A stretch of 7,146 nt of DNA, taken from NCBI GenBank assembly GCA_030152125.1, contig JASLIR010000186.1, positions 1 through 7,146 of the forward strand, in the 5' to 3' direction. Source of the DNA: Alkanindiges sp. (GTDB lineage: Bacteria; Pseudomonadota; Gammaproteobacteria; Pseudomonadales; Moraxellaceae). This document shows positions 1-5,946 of this stretch, piece after piece. The position numbers and the translations under genes were made by a program. Position 1 is the stretch's first letter. Every line of letters starts with the position of its first letter. The notes beneath the pieces were generated by a model. It did no database searches and was not told where the DNA came from. It saw only the letters and a list, made by a program, of their open reading frames with translations.

Positions 1-663
1 TTTATTCTGGCCACCCTTGGTTTATCCCTCAAACTGATTACCCCGGAAGCACAAAACCTGATTCTGGCTGGTGCGCTGATTTCCATTACCCTGAACTCCT
101 TTGTGTTCGCAGCCATTGAGCCTATTCAGGTATGGATTCGCAAGCGCTCGCATCTGGCACGCCTGCTGGAGCGCAGTGGTGACCCGCTGTCCATGCTGCC
201 GGATGAAGTAGATCAATCCTACCTGAAGGATCAGGTGGTCATTGTCGGCTATGGTGAAGTAGGTAGCCGCATTACCAAATCCTTGCAGGAACAGGGTATT
301 AAGGTGGTGATTGCCGAAGAAAACCGTGAGATTGTAGAATCACTACGTGCCAAGGGCATTGCGGCGGTGTCCGGTGATGCTACCGAACCTGCTGTACTGA
401 TTCAGGCGCATATCATGCATGCCAGCATGCTGGTGGTTTCCCCGGTGGATATCCTGTATGTGCGCCGTATGGCGGAAATTGCCAGGCAGTTGAATCCTGA
501 CATTGAAATCATGATTTGTACCGAAAGCAATGAGGAAGCCAAGCTGATTGAAGAGGAAAATATTGGTACGGTGTTTATGGCCAAGCAGGAACTGGCCAAT
601 AACATGACCAAGCATATCCTGGCGGAAATCCGGCCTCAGCCACCAGTCCAGCACGCCCATTAA
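1..663 (+). CDS. ybaL: YbaL-type (KefB family, CPA2) cation:proton antiporter, C-terminal part; start lies before the window
   Basis: Inner-membrane monovalent cation/H+ antiporter subunit; only the last 220 residues are visible. The first ~35 form the final hydrophobic helix (a run such as LAGALISITLNSFVF), typical of the end of a KefB-type membrane domain. A basic cytoplasmic linker follows (WIRKRSH), then an RCK N-terminal (TrkA-N) Rossmann domain. That domain starts with a GYGEVG dinucleotide-binding loop at visible residues 83-88, has an acidic pair after the second strand (VVIAEEN, about 104-107) and a GDAT motif near 125-128. Strings such as AVLIQAHI and the short tail without an RCK-C domain match the YbaL branch better than KefB/KefC. 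In this family the RCK domain gates transport according to bound nucleotide. The frame is open to base 1, so the gene is truncated by the window edge, not broken. It ends with TAA at 661-663 and has its own terminator 41 bases on, so it is transcriptionally separate from the fibre operon. The exact ion is not readable from the sequence. Confidence 0.92.
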   Translation, partial: FILATLGLSLKLITPEAQNLILAGALISITLNSFVFAAIEPIQVWIRKRSHLARLLERSGDPLSMLPDEVDQSYLKDQVVIVGYGEVGSRITKSLQEQGIKVVIAEENREIVESLRAKGIAAVSGDATEPAVLIQAHIMHASMLVVSPVDILYVRRMAEIARQLNPDIEIMICTESNEEAKLIEEENIGTVFMAKQELANNMTKHILAEIRPQPPVQHAH

Positions 664-704
664 GGCGGTACGAAGACCATAGTATCTGCTTTAGGGAAAG
701 ACCT

Positions 705-740
705 GTAAGGAGCGCATCTGCGCTCCTTACCCATTTTTTT
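705..740 (+). terminator. Rho-independent terminator of the antiporter gene
   Basis: A perfect inverted repeat pairs 705-716 with 719-730 (arms beginning GTAAGGAGCG). In practice this is an 11-bp stem with a 4-nt ATCT loop. CCA and seven T residues (734-740) follow. It sits 41 bases after the antiporter stop codon, which fits an intrinsic terminator. The core GAGCGC...GCGCTC recurs at 7029-7044. Confidence 0.9.
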
Positions 741-950
741 ACCCACGTTAGGCTGGCGGACAATGACCGCATCCCCAACCACAGAGCTGACTCGGCTCAC
801 GCCAAATTAAGTAAATTTATGCCAAAAACCTCACAAACTGACATTTTTTAACACTCAAATACATTAAATGCATCATGCTTATACGCACCAAATATGAACC
901 AGTTATCATTTTAATAAATAAACCTGCACCAGATAAAAATAAATTAACCA

Positions 951-967
951 TGATTAAAGAATAATCA
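951..967. promoter_or_regulatory. Perfect dyad TGATTA-N5-TAATCA, possible operator
   Basis: TGATTA (951-956) and TAATCA (962-967) are exact inverted complements around AAGAA. The dyad ends seven bases before a TTGACC -35-like hexamer, a reasonable place for a regulator to bind. It is also followed by a run of seven T residues (969-975), so it could be read as a very weak terminator hairpin, but the 6-bp stem is almost all A/T. Function is inferred from position only. Confidence 0.3.
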
Positions 968-973
968 GTTTTT

Positions 974-1002
974 TTGACCTGTTGTAGCGCATTTGTCATA
1001 GC
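974..1002 (+). promoter_or_regulatory. Weak sigma70-like promoter candidate for the fibre operon
   Basis: TTGACC (974-979) matches the -35 consensus at five of six positions and follows a T-rich stretch. At 17-bp spacing the -10 would be CATAGC (997-1002), a poor match (three of six); GTCATA at 995-1000 is the alternative at 15 bp. No better pair was found in the gap. Transcription from here would give a leader of about 120 bases carrying two hairpins. The poor -10 suggests either activator dependence or that the true promoter is elsewhere. Confidence 0.25.
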
Positions 1003-1007
1003 AGAGC

Positions 1008-1033
1008 ATGGTCACTTTTTGTGCACCATTTTT
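1008..1033 (+). promoter_or_regulatory. Leader hairpin 1, attenuator-like
   Basis: ATGGTCAC (1008-1015) pairs with GTG (1021-1023) plus ACCAT (1025-1029) around a TTTTT loop, giving an 8-bp stem with one bulged C. Uninterrupted T residues run to 1033, so the shape is that of a weak intrinsic terminator inside the presumed 5' leader, about 100 bases before the first start codon. Function is inferred. Confidence 0.3.
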
Positions 1034-1054
1034 CTGGCATATCGCTTGCAAAAC

Positions 1055-1107
1055 AAACAGTACTGACGAACATTTTTTTGGTTCGGCGTATTTCGCTGTT
1101 TATTTTT
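1055..1107 (+). promoter_or_regulatory. Leader hairpin 2, just upstream of the first ribosome site
   Basis: Nested inverted repeats: AAACAG (1055-1060) with CTGTTT (1096-1101), TAC (1061-1063) with GTA (1088-1090), and CGAAC (1067-1071) with GTTCG (1081-1085), around a T-rich loop. Fourteen base pairs with internal bulges are possible, followed by ATTTTT (1102-1107). The Shine-Dalgarno of the first gene begins only 14 bases later. It may control read-through, mRNA stability or translation; nothing shows which. Confidence 0.3.
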
Positions 1108-1132
1108 CAGGATAATGTGAAAGGAATTTATC

Positions 1133-1723
1133 ATGAACCTGCTGCAAAAATCCGGCTTAACCGCCTTATTACTGGCCTGTGGGGCAATTGTTTCCAGCGC
1201 GCAGGCAGATTCCAGTTTTGTGACTGGCGCTGGTGCTATTACTGCAACAACCAATCTGGACTTCCGGATTATCATCCCTAAATTCATCCGCTTTCAGGTG
1301 GGCTCTGCCGGCGCTACCATTGACCTGGTGGAGTTTTCCGTACCGGCCGCCAGCGTGGGCAATGCCATACCGGTTGCACGCACCAATGGTGGTGTAGTGC
1401 CAGTATTGCTACAGGGCAATGGCGGCAATATTTCACTGGTAGGCACCACCACCGGGGCCGGTGGCTTAACCAATGGCAGTGAATTTATTTCCTATGCCGA
1501 AATTACCTCCTCCAGCTCCAATGCCCAGTTAAATGCACCCACGCTGGTGGATAACGCTGCCAGCGCCACGGTGACAGTGACCCCCAACGTAGGTGCCAGT
1601 GTGGTTAACCGCACTGCAGACTGGACCTTCGTATACGACAACAGCAACATTGTTGCTGCTGGTACCTATGGCGGTATCAACGTGAATAATGGCCGGGTGG
1701 TGTATACCGCATCTCTCCCCTAA
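1133..1723 (+). CDS. Secreted pilin-like subunit, probable major fibre subunit
   Basis: A 196-residue secreted protein proposed as the main structural subunit. A Sec signal peptide (residues 1-25) ends SSAQA before DSSFVTG. The mature part is rich in Gly, Ala, Ser, Thr, Asn and Val with alternating hydrophobic residues, and has no cysteine, as expected for an all-beta Ig-like subunit. It shares two blocks with the next gene: IDLVEFSVPAASVGN (63-77) and a C-terminal strand block, AAGTY...GRVVYTASLP (175-196). An alternating strand ending close to the C-terminus is where chaperone-usher pilins contact their chaperone. AAGGAA lies six bases before the ATG, the best ribosome site in the operon, and the gene comes first; both fit high expression. 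It does not resemble FimA/PapA or spore-coat-U pilins, so the pilin role rests on context and paralogy. Confidence 0.7.
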   Translation: MNLLQKSGLTALLLACGAIVSSAQADSSFVTGAGAITATTNLDFRIIIPKFIRFQVGSAGATIDLVEFSVPAASVGNAIPVARTNGGVVPVLLQGNGGNISLVGTTTGAGGLTNGSEFISYAEITSSSSNAQLNAPTLVDNAASATVTVTPNVGASVVNRTADWTFVYDNSNIVAAGTYGGINVNNGRVVYTASLP

Positions 1724-1733
1724 TCAGGCCTAC

Positions 1734-1790
1734 CGCATGGCTTCCCGCAGCAAAAAGGCTGTATCCAGCGCTTTGACGCATAGCCATGCG
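1734..1790 (+). other. Intercistronic stem-loop between the two subunit genes
   Basis: CGCATGGCT (1734-1742) and AGCCATGCG (1782-1790) are perfect 9-base inverted complements in the 111-base gap. Inside it, CAGC (1748-1751) or CAGC (1766-1769) can pair with GCTG (1758-1761). As an alternative fold, ACGCAT (1776-1781) pairs with ATGCGT (1786-1791). No T-run follows, so it does not look like a terminator. Such structures after a major-pilin cistron often stabilise the upstream mRNA piece or reduce downstream expression; that role is inferred here. Confidence 0.5.
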
Positions 1791-1834
1791 TGATTAACCG
1801 AGGATGACAGGGCGGATTTACCGGGGTATCTATC

Positions 1835-2461
1835 ATGCAATCTGTCCGGACTATACGGCTGTCTTACCCATTGTTGTTAATGCTGGCTGGTACTGCGCAT
1901 GCCTACGTCGTCACCATCAACACCGGAACACGCGCAGTGTACCTGCGTGTGGGTGACGGAATCCGCGTGGGTAATACCTATGCCAACGGTGGCACCATGG
2001 CAACCGGTGGTGCCATCAGCCTGGTGCAGGTCAGTGTGCCAGCCAGCGTGGTAGGTAATGGTGTAGCACAGCAAATGACCGGCAATGGCCGTCTGACCAG
2101 TGACTACGATGATTTTGCTTTTTGTAACGCCGGGCAGGTATATATTGGCGGCTTTTTCCGCCTGACCAATAACGCCAACCAGAATGCCATCCTGCAGGTT
2201 AATGCTCCAGCCAATCTGACCAGTGCCGGCGGTGCCACCATTCCCATCAGCCAGATTAGCTGGACCATGAGTGGCAATGGCGATACCGCACCGCACCCCA
2301 TTGCCAATGGCACCTTTAGCGGCGGCACCCAAACCCTGGCAACCGACTTTTTGCGTAATACCTGGCGCGAAACCTGCCAGACCTTTTTTTACGCCAACAG
2401 TGCCATCCGGGCTGCGGGTACCTATAACGCACGCGTGGTGTATACCTTATCCAGCCCCTGA
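1835..2461 (+). CDS. Secreted pilin-like subunit with two cysteines, paralogue of the first subunit
   Basis: A 208-residue secreted beta-rich protein, probably a second fibre subunit. The signal peptide (1-23) ends GTAHA before YVVTINTG. Paralogy with the preceding gene shows in ISLVQVSVPASVVGN (61-75), in the IPISQISWTMSG region (136-147), and in the C-terminal strand AAGTYNARVVYTLSSP (193-208). Unlike its paralogue it has Cys97 and Cys181, likely a disulfide made in the periplasm, and a longer middle. The start at 1835 gives a complete signal peptide, but the ribosome site is weak (CCGGGG, eight bases before ATG). Together with the preceding stem-loop this suggests lower output than the first gene, as for a minor, linker or tip subunit. 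No two-domain adhesin is encoded nearby, so adhesion, if any, would come from these subunits. The function is inferred from operon context. Confidence 0.65.
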   Translation: MQSVRTIRLSYPLLLMLAGTAHAYVVTINTGTRAVYLRVGDGIRVGNTYANGGTMATGGAISLVQVSVPASVVGNGVAQQMTGNGRLTSDYDDFAFCNAGQVYIGGFFRLTNNANQNAILQVNAPANLTSAGGATIPISQISWTMSGNGDTAPHPIANGTFSGGTQTLATDFLRNTWRETCQTFFYANSAIRAAGTYNARVVYTLSSP

Positions 2462-2475
2462 CACATGGAGTGATG

Positions 2476-2940
2476 ATGAAGCATTTTGGCACCGGGATCG
2501 CTGGCCTGCTGATCGTGCTGTGTTGTTCGCAACCAGTACTTGCCCGGGTTTTTCCGCTGGATGACAGCCAGAGCCGGGTACTGGGCGGCAGCATTCCCAT
2601 GCAGTGGCAGCATTTCTTTCCCCGGCAAGGGCAGCCTGATTACCTGATCGGGCAAATTAGCGTGCAGGTGCATTTAAACGTGGCGCACTGGCAGGGACAG
2701 CAGGCAAAAATCTATCAGCTATTACCCACTTACAGTAATGGTCCCTTTTATGTGGAATGGCGCGGGCAAGGCCATTTACTGGATGGGGCCATGCGCGATG
2801 GGGAGCGGGTACTGGTGTATCAGGGCCTAATCAAACAGGCCAGTATTGAAGATACCCTGTTACTGCAGATTACTGCCGATGGCGAGCGCCTGTCGCGTGC
2901 CCAGCCGCTGCAATTCAAATTTGAAATTGAGCTGGAGTAA
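2476..2940 (+). CDS. Small secreted protein of the fibre operon, probable minor subunit
   Basis: A 154-residue protein from the ATG at 2476. The frame could also open at GTG 2470 or ATG 2473, but GTG 2470 overlaps the GGAG ribosome site (2467-2470) and 2473 is only two bases from it, so 2476 is the best start. The signal peptide (1-23) ends PVLA before RVFPLDD. The mature ~131 residues have no cysteine and show alternating strand patterns. Notable are a tryptophan-containing block (VAHWQGQQAKIYQLLP, 69-84), YVEWRGQG (92-99), a DG-containing turn (ITADGERL, 132-139), and a final alternating strand, LQFKFEIELE (145-154). It is not an obvious copy of the two upstream subunits. Tight linkage on both sides (14 bases after the previous stop, 5 before the chaperone) says it belongs to the fibre system. 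An initiator or anchoring subunit is plausible; no family is recognised with certainty. Confidence 0.65.
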   Translation: MKHFGTGIAGLLIVLCCSQPVLARVFPLDDSQSRVLGGSIPMQWQHFFPRQGQPDYLIGQISVQVHLNVAHWQGQQAKIYQLLPTYSNGPFYVEWRGQGHLLDGAMRDGERVLVYQGLIKQASIEDTLLLQITADGERLSRAQPLQFKFEIELE

Positions 2941-2945
2941 TCATC

Positions 2946-3737
2946 ATGCTGCGTTATGCCCTTCTTTGCAGCCTGTGTTGTGCCACCCTGTCCGGCAACT
3001 GTCTGGCTTTTTCTGCACTGATCAGCCCGCCACGTATTGAGGATAAGGTAAAGTCCGCTCAGGTATACCGCAATGTACTGGACATCCAGAATGTCTCTGA
3101 CCAAACCGCGGTTTATCAGGTACAAAGTAACGACTGGACCCTGGACAGCACAGGCGGGGTGGTATTTAGCCAGCAACTGGCCGCTGATAGTTGCCGTCCC
3201 TGGGTAGCCATTGAGTCGGACAAGATAAGCCTTGGCGCAGGCGCGCGGGTACGCTTTCGCTTTCAGGTAGAAATTCCTGCCGATGCAGGCGTGCGCCAGT
3301 GCCGCTTTGCCCTGATGTTTGAAGGGGAGCCAGAACAGCTACCGGGCGTCGCCACGCCGGTTGCTGGCCGCATTGGCGTGATTGTGTATCTGGACATTAA
3401 CGGCGCACAACCACTGTTGCAGGTTATTTCCGCCAGCACCCGGCTACAGCAAAAGCAGCCCATGCCCGCCTTGCTGGTCAGCAATACCGGCACGGCCCAT
3501 GGCCGCCTGAGTGGGGTAATTGATGCCGTAGATAACAAGGGAAAAACCATTGCCCTGACGCCCAGTGCCGACCCCATTCTGCCCGGCACCCAGCGTACGG
3601 TTATTCTCAACCAGATTGCACCACGCTACCAGCCTGCCGATGTCCCCTTGCCAGCCCTGAATTATCCGCTACAGCTTAAAGGCAGGCTGGACACCCTAGG
3701 CAAGCCGGTTGATATTGATATCGAGCTGGCACCATGA
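2946..3737 (+). CDS. Periplasmic pilus-assembly chaperone (PapD/FimC-like, two Ig domains)
   Basis: A 263-residue periplasmic chaperone. In this family the chaperone completes the incomplete Ig fold of each subunit with its G1 strand and delivers it to the outer membrane. The signal peptide (1-21) ends NCLA before FSALISPP. Domain 1 spans about 22-152: SPPRIE near the N-terminus carries Arg30, the likely equivalent of the conserved PapD Arg8, and the alternating G1-like strand AGRIGVIVYLD (140-150) follows Arg142, which may replace PapD Lys112. Domain 2 (about 155-263) is Ig-like, with LLVSNTGTAHGRLSG (176-190). Cys83 and Cys119 could form a disulfide in domain 1. GGAG at 2934-2937 lies eight bases before ATG, inside the end of the previous gene. 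The stop overlaps the next start by four bases (ATGA). Domain assignment is by motif and context; the residue equivalences are inferred. Confidence 0.85.
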   Translation: MLRYALLCSLCCATLSGNCLAFSALISPPRIEDKVKSAQVYRNVLDIQNVSDQTAVYQVQSNDWTLDSTGGVVFSQQLAADSCRPWVAIESDKISLGAGARVRFRFQVEIPADAGVRQCRFALMFEGEPEQLPGVATPVAGRIGVIVYLDINGAQPLLQVISASTRLQQKQPMPALLVSNTGTAHGRLSGVIDAVDNKGKTIALTPSADPILPGTQRTVILNQIAPRYQPADVPLPALNYPLQLKGRLDTLGKPVDIDIELAP

Positions 3738-5692
3738 GAGAGTGGCACTGGGGTCTGCTGCTACTCAGTGCCGTATCTACAGCCTGGGCAGACAGCAGCC
3801 CTGCGTCTGAAACTGCTGCCCCCTATAAAGACCGTATTTTATCCAGCGAAAAACTGGCGGTATTTGCAGATGACCAGCCCGTATTTGATGGCCGTGGTTT
3901 ACCGCGCAGCCTGAATATTGAATGGTTAAGCTATTACAACCGCCAGAATGGAGAATCACGGCTGGATCAGGGTCTGGCAATACAACGCTTCTGGCAGACT
4001 GCTCACTTTGGTGAATTTTCGCTGGATGGCGTAGGGCTATACAATGACCACCCGGATAACCTGAACGACCAGCGCTGGCAGGGCCGTTTAACCCTGTGGC
4101 AGCGCAATTTCTTTATTAATAATGCCTGGCGCAGCAATAACGGCCTGGGCGTGCTGTCCAGCCCGCTGCCCGAGTTGCTGCGTGCCCCTTCGCGCATTTT
4201 TTTACCCGCCACAGGGCTGCTGGGGCTTAGTAGCGAGCTGCAAAACACCCAGAACCGGCAACGCATCCAGTTGGCTGCGGGGAAAGCCGGAGATTTAAAT
4301 GGCAGGCAGGTGGCAGGCTTTGAAACAGGTGACGGGAACGTATATGCCCTGAATGCAGAGCAGCTACTGGGTGGCGGCTGGCGTAGTGCAATAGCCTTGT
4401 TACAGAACGAACAAGATGATAGCGCATGGTTTCGGAGTTACTCCCCTGCCAGCACGACGACTACAGGCCGCAGTGGCCTGTTGGCCTTAAGCTGGCAACA
4501 GCCGAACCAGTCCATGCAATTTAACCTGTTAAACAGCCGTCATGCCGGGCAAGAAACGCTGGGTGGCTGGATAGACGGACATTACCGCAGCAATAGTACC
4601 GACCATCAGTACGGCTGGTATTACCTGCAACCGCAACTGAACTGGGGCGGTCAGGCCATGCAGCAAAATGCCCACGGCAGCTATTACCGCTTTAACCATG
4701 ATGCAGTGCGCTGGTTATGGAGTGGTGGGCTGGACTATATCCAGTCGATCGAAGGCCAGCAATTTGATGGCCTGTATGCCAATACTTTCCTGCGCTATCA
4801 GGCCAGCCCACGCCTGAATTATGGTACGGGTACCACTGTCCGCTATGGTGATAGCGACCATGCATTTGGCCAGCAGCTATTTATTGAAAAACAGCATGAT
4901 TATGGCCAGAGCAAGGCACAACTGGATTACAACCGCATTCCCCGCCAGCAGTTTGACAGTATCCAGCTGGATCTGGATCATGCCTTTACGCTGCAGCAGG
5001 ACCAGCGCCTGTCCATCAGCACCAGTTATCAGCACTTAAAGCAACATAATCGGACTGACAGTATTGTAGGCTTTAGCACCTATGGTGGCATTAACCTGAG
5101 CAACACCCTGTCGATAGATGGCAGTGCACGCTGGTCGCGCAGCCTGCAACAGGGGCAACAGTCGGTTGGGGTGAATCTGAGTGCCAACTGGCAACTGCAT
5201 CCCAACTGGCAACTGTCCACCACGCTGTATCAGGATCAAAGCCGCTTTGAACCGGATATTATATTTGATCCGCTACAACCCGGCCTGAAAGTACCGCAAC
5301 AAACCCAGAACCAGCTATCCGTGCTGCTTAGCCTGCGTTTTCAGCAGCGTGCCGGTACAGCAGCACAGGTGATGGCAGGTGCAAACGGTAGTGCCACCGG
5401 CAGTATTCGCGGGAGCGTGTTTATGGATGAAAACCGTGATGGCATGCGGTCCGCCAGCGAACGTGGTGCCGCACAGGTAACCGTGCTGTTAAATGAGCGT
5501 TATAGTGTGCGCACCAATGAGCTGGGTGAGTTTGAATTTCCCGCCGTTGCCGTGGGTACTCAGCAGATTCGGGTGATGAATGACGATCTACCCCTGCCCT
5601 GGTATTTTGAACAGGACAGCATGCAAAAAACCGTACAGGTGAACGTGCGGCAAGGCAGTACGATCGACATAGGCGCTGTGCGTATGCGCTAA
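3734..5692 (+). CDS. Outer-membrane usher-like beta-barrel with C-terminal SdrD-B-like domain
   Basis: A 652-residue probable outer-membrane pore for fibre assembly. The signal peptide (1-19) ends STAWA before DSSPAS. After about 40 polar residues, a long region (about 60-538) alternates hydrophobic and polar residues with many Tyr/Trp/Gln/Asn and short turns, the pattern of a large transmembrane barrel, and ends in LSVLLSLRFQQ (528-538). A Gly/Ala-rich linker leads to an SdrD-B-like Ig domain (about 557-650) with GSIRGSVFMDENRDG (556-570), whose DENRDG is a calcium-site-like loop, and TNELGEFEFPAV (594-605). Canonical PapC/FimD ushers are usually over 800 residues, with an N-terminal chaperone-binding domain, a plug inside the barrel and two C-terminal domains; here only one C-terminal domain is evident. 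The LPATGLLGLSSE segment (157-168) could be a small internal insert. It is translationally coupled to the chaperone by the ATGA overlap, which strongly supports an usher role. Alternative: a barrel that only anchors the fibre. Confidence 0.75.
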   Translation: MREWHWGLLLLSAVSTAWADSSPASETAAPYKDRILSSEKLAVFADDQPVFDGRGLPRSLNIEWLSYYNRQNGESRLDQGLAIQRFWQTAHFGEFSLDGVGLYNDHPDNLNDQRWQGRLTLWQRNFFINNAWRSNNGLGVLSSPLPELLRAPSRIFLPATGLLGLSSELQNTQNRQRIQLAAGKAGDLNGRQVAGFETGDGNVYALNAEQLLGGGWRSAIALLQNEQDDSAWFRSYSPASTTTTGRSGLLALSWQQPNQSMQFNLLNSRHAGQETLGGWIDGHYRSNSTDHQYGWYYLQPQLNWGGQAMQQNAHGSYYRFNHDAVRWLWSGGLDYIQSIEGQQFDGLYANTFLRYQASPRLNYGTGTTVRYGDSDHAFGQQLFIEKQHDYGQSKAQLDYNRIPRQQFDSIQLDLDHAFTLQQDQRLSISTSYQHLKQHNRTDSIVGFSTYGGINLSNTLSIDGSARWSRSLQQGQQSVGVNLSANWQLHPNWQLSTTLYQDQSRFEPDIIFDPLQPGLKVPQQTQNQLSVLLSLRFQQRAGTAAQVMAGANGSATGSIRGSVFMDENRDGMRSASERGAAQVTVLLNERYSVRTNELGEFEFPAVAVGTQQIRVMNDDLPLPWYFEQDSMQKTVQVNVRQGSTIDIGAVRMR

Positions 5693-5700
5693 TCCTGAAA

Positions 5701-5741
5701 CAAACAAATACATTTTTGGCGATAGGCAAGCTTTTTGTTTG
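5701..5741. repeat. A/T-rich inverted repeat following the fibre operon
   Basis: CAAACAAA (5701-5708) and TTTGTTTG (5734-5741) are perfect 8-base inverted complements, starting eight bases after the stop codon. The 25-base interior has a T-run and little extra pairing. It could act as a weak operon terminator, since the right arm is itself T-rich, or help protect the mRNA 3' end. Confidence 0.35.
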
Positions 5742-5766
5742 AGCGTACAATGCGCCGCGTTAACAT
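5739..5766 (+). promoter_or_regulatory. Sigma70-like promoter candidate for the RNA ligase gene
   Basis: TTGAGC (5739-5744) and TAACAT (5761-5766) are separated by 16 bases; each matches its consensus hexamer at four of six positions, including TTGA and the first two and last two -10 bases. It would give a leader of about 170 bases. It is the best pair seen in this gap but far from certain. Confidence 0.3.
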
Positions 5767-5946
5767 CTTACCGTGTCTGTTTTGTGCTGTACTCACGGGC
5801 ATAAAAAATAAGTAAAGCTGCTAACTAAAATAGAAAAACTGCAACCTCATCATGGATAACAGTTTAATTTAAAAAAACCAGTCATAAAAACATCTCCACC
5901 TCTCTGGATCAATTTTTTTCTGACGCTTTAACCGGAACAAAAAATC

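Larger units (their letters stand above)
741..1132. other. AT-rich intergenic regulatory region upstream of the fibre operon
   Basis: About 390 bases without a believable gene. The part from about 805 to 975 is markedly AT-rich with many short A and T runs, unlike the coding DNA on either side. Stop codons are frequent in all frames. The only notable open frame, a - strand one at 817-999, has no ribosome site and no recognisable product. The region holds a dyad (951-967), a weak sigma70-like promoter (974-1002) and two leader hairpins (1008-1029 and 1055-1101). The likely role is control of the operon starting at 1133. Confidence 0.6.
5693..5946. other. AT-rich intergenic region between the fibre operon and the RNA ligase
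   Basis: 254 bases without a gene. The stretch from about 5800 to 5945 is AT-rich with A and T runs. It holds an A/T-rich inverted repeat right after the operon (5701-5741) and a promoter candidate (5739-5766). No strong GC-rich terminator hairpin follows the operon, so termination may be Rho-dependent or rest on the A/T-rich repeat. A second, weaker TTGTGC (5782-5787) followed by an A/T-rich box is not convincing. Confidence 0.5.

Noticed and set aside
817..999. 60-codon - strand open frame in the gap before the fibre operon
   Set aside because: It lies in AT-rich DNA, has no Shine-Dalgarno sequence before its ATG and encodes nothing recognisable; it looks like chance.
1169..1180. Possible lipobox LLAC (residues 13-16) in the first subunit
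   Set aside because: The hydrophobic stretch continues past the cysteine to a standard signal-peptidase I site (AQA before D), and a fibre subunit is better explained by that cleavage. A lipoprotein signal is not fully excluded.
1021..1281. 86-codon + strand frame overlapping the start of the first subunit gene
   Set aside because: It runs through the leader hairpins and into the subunit gene in another frame, with no ribosome site or recognisable product.
1877..2332. 151-codon - strand frame opposite the second subunit gene
   Set aside because: The opposite strand encodes a protein with a signal peptide and paralogy to its neighbour; the - strand frame is a by-product of its biased composition.
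2470..2475. GTG 2470 or ATG 2473 as start of the small minor-subunit gene
   Set aside because: GTG 2470 overlaps the GGAG ribosome site and ATG 2473 is only two bases from it; ATG 2476 has workable spacing and a normal signal peptide.
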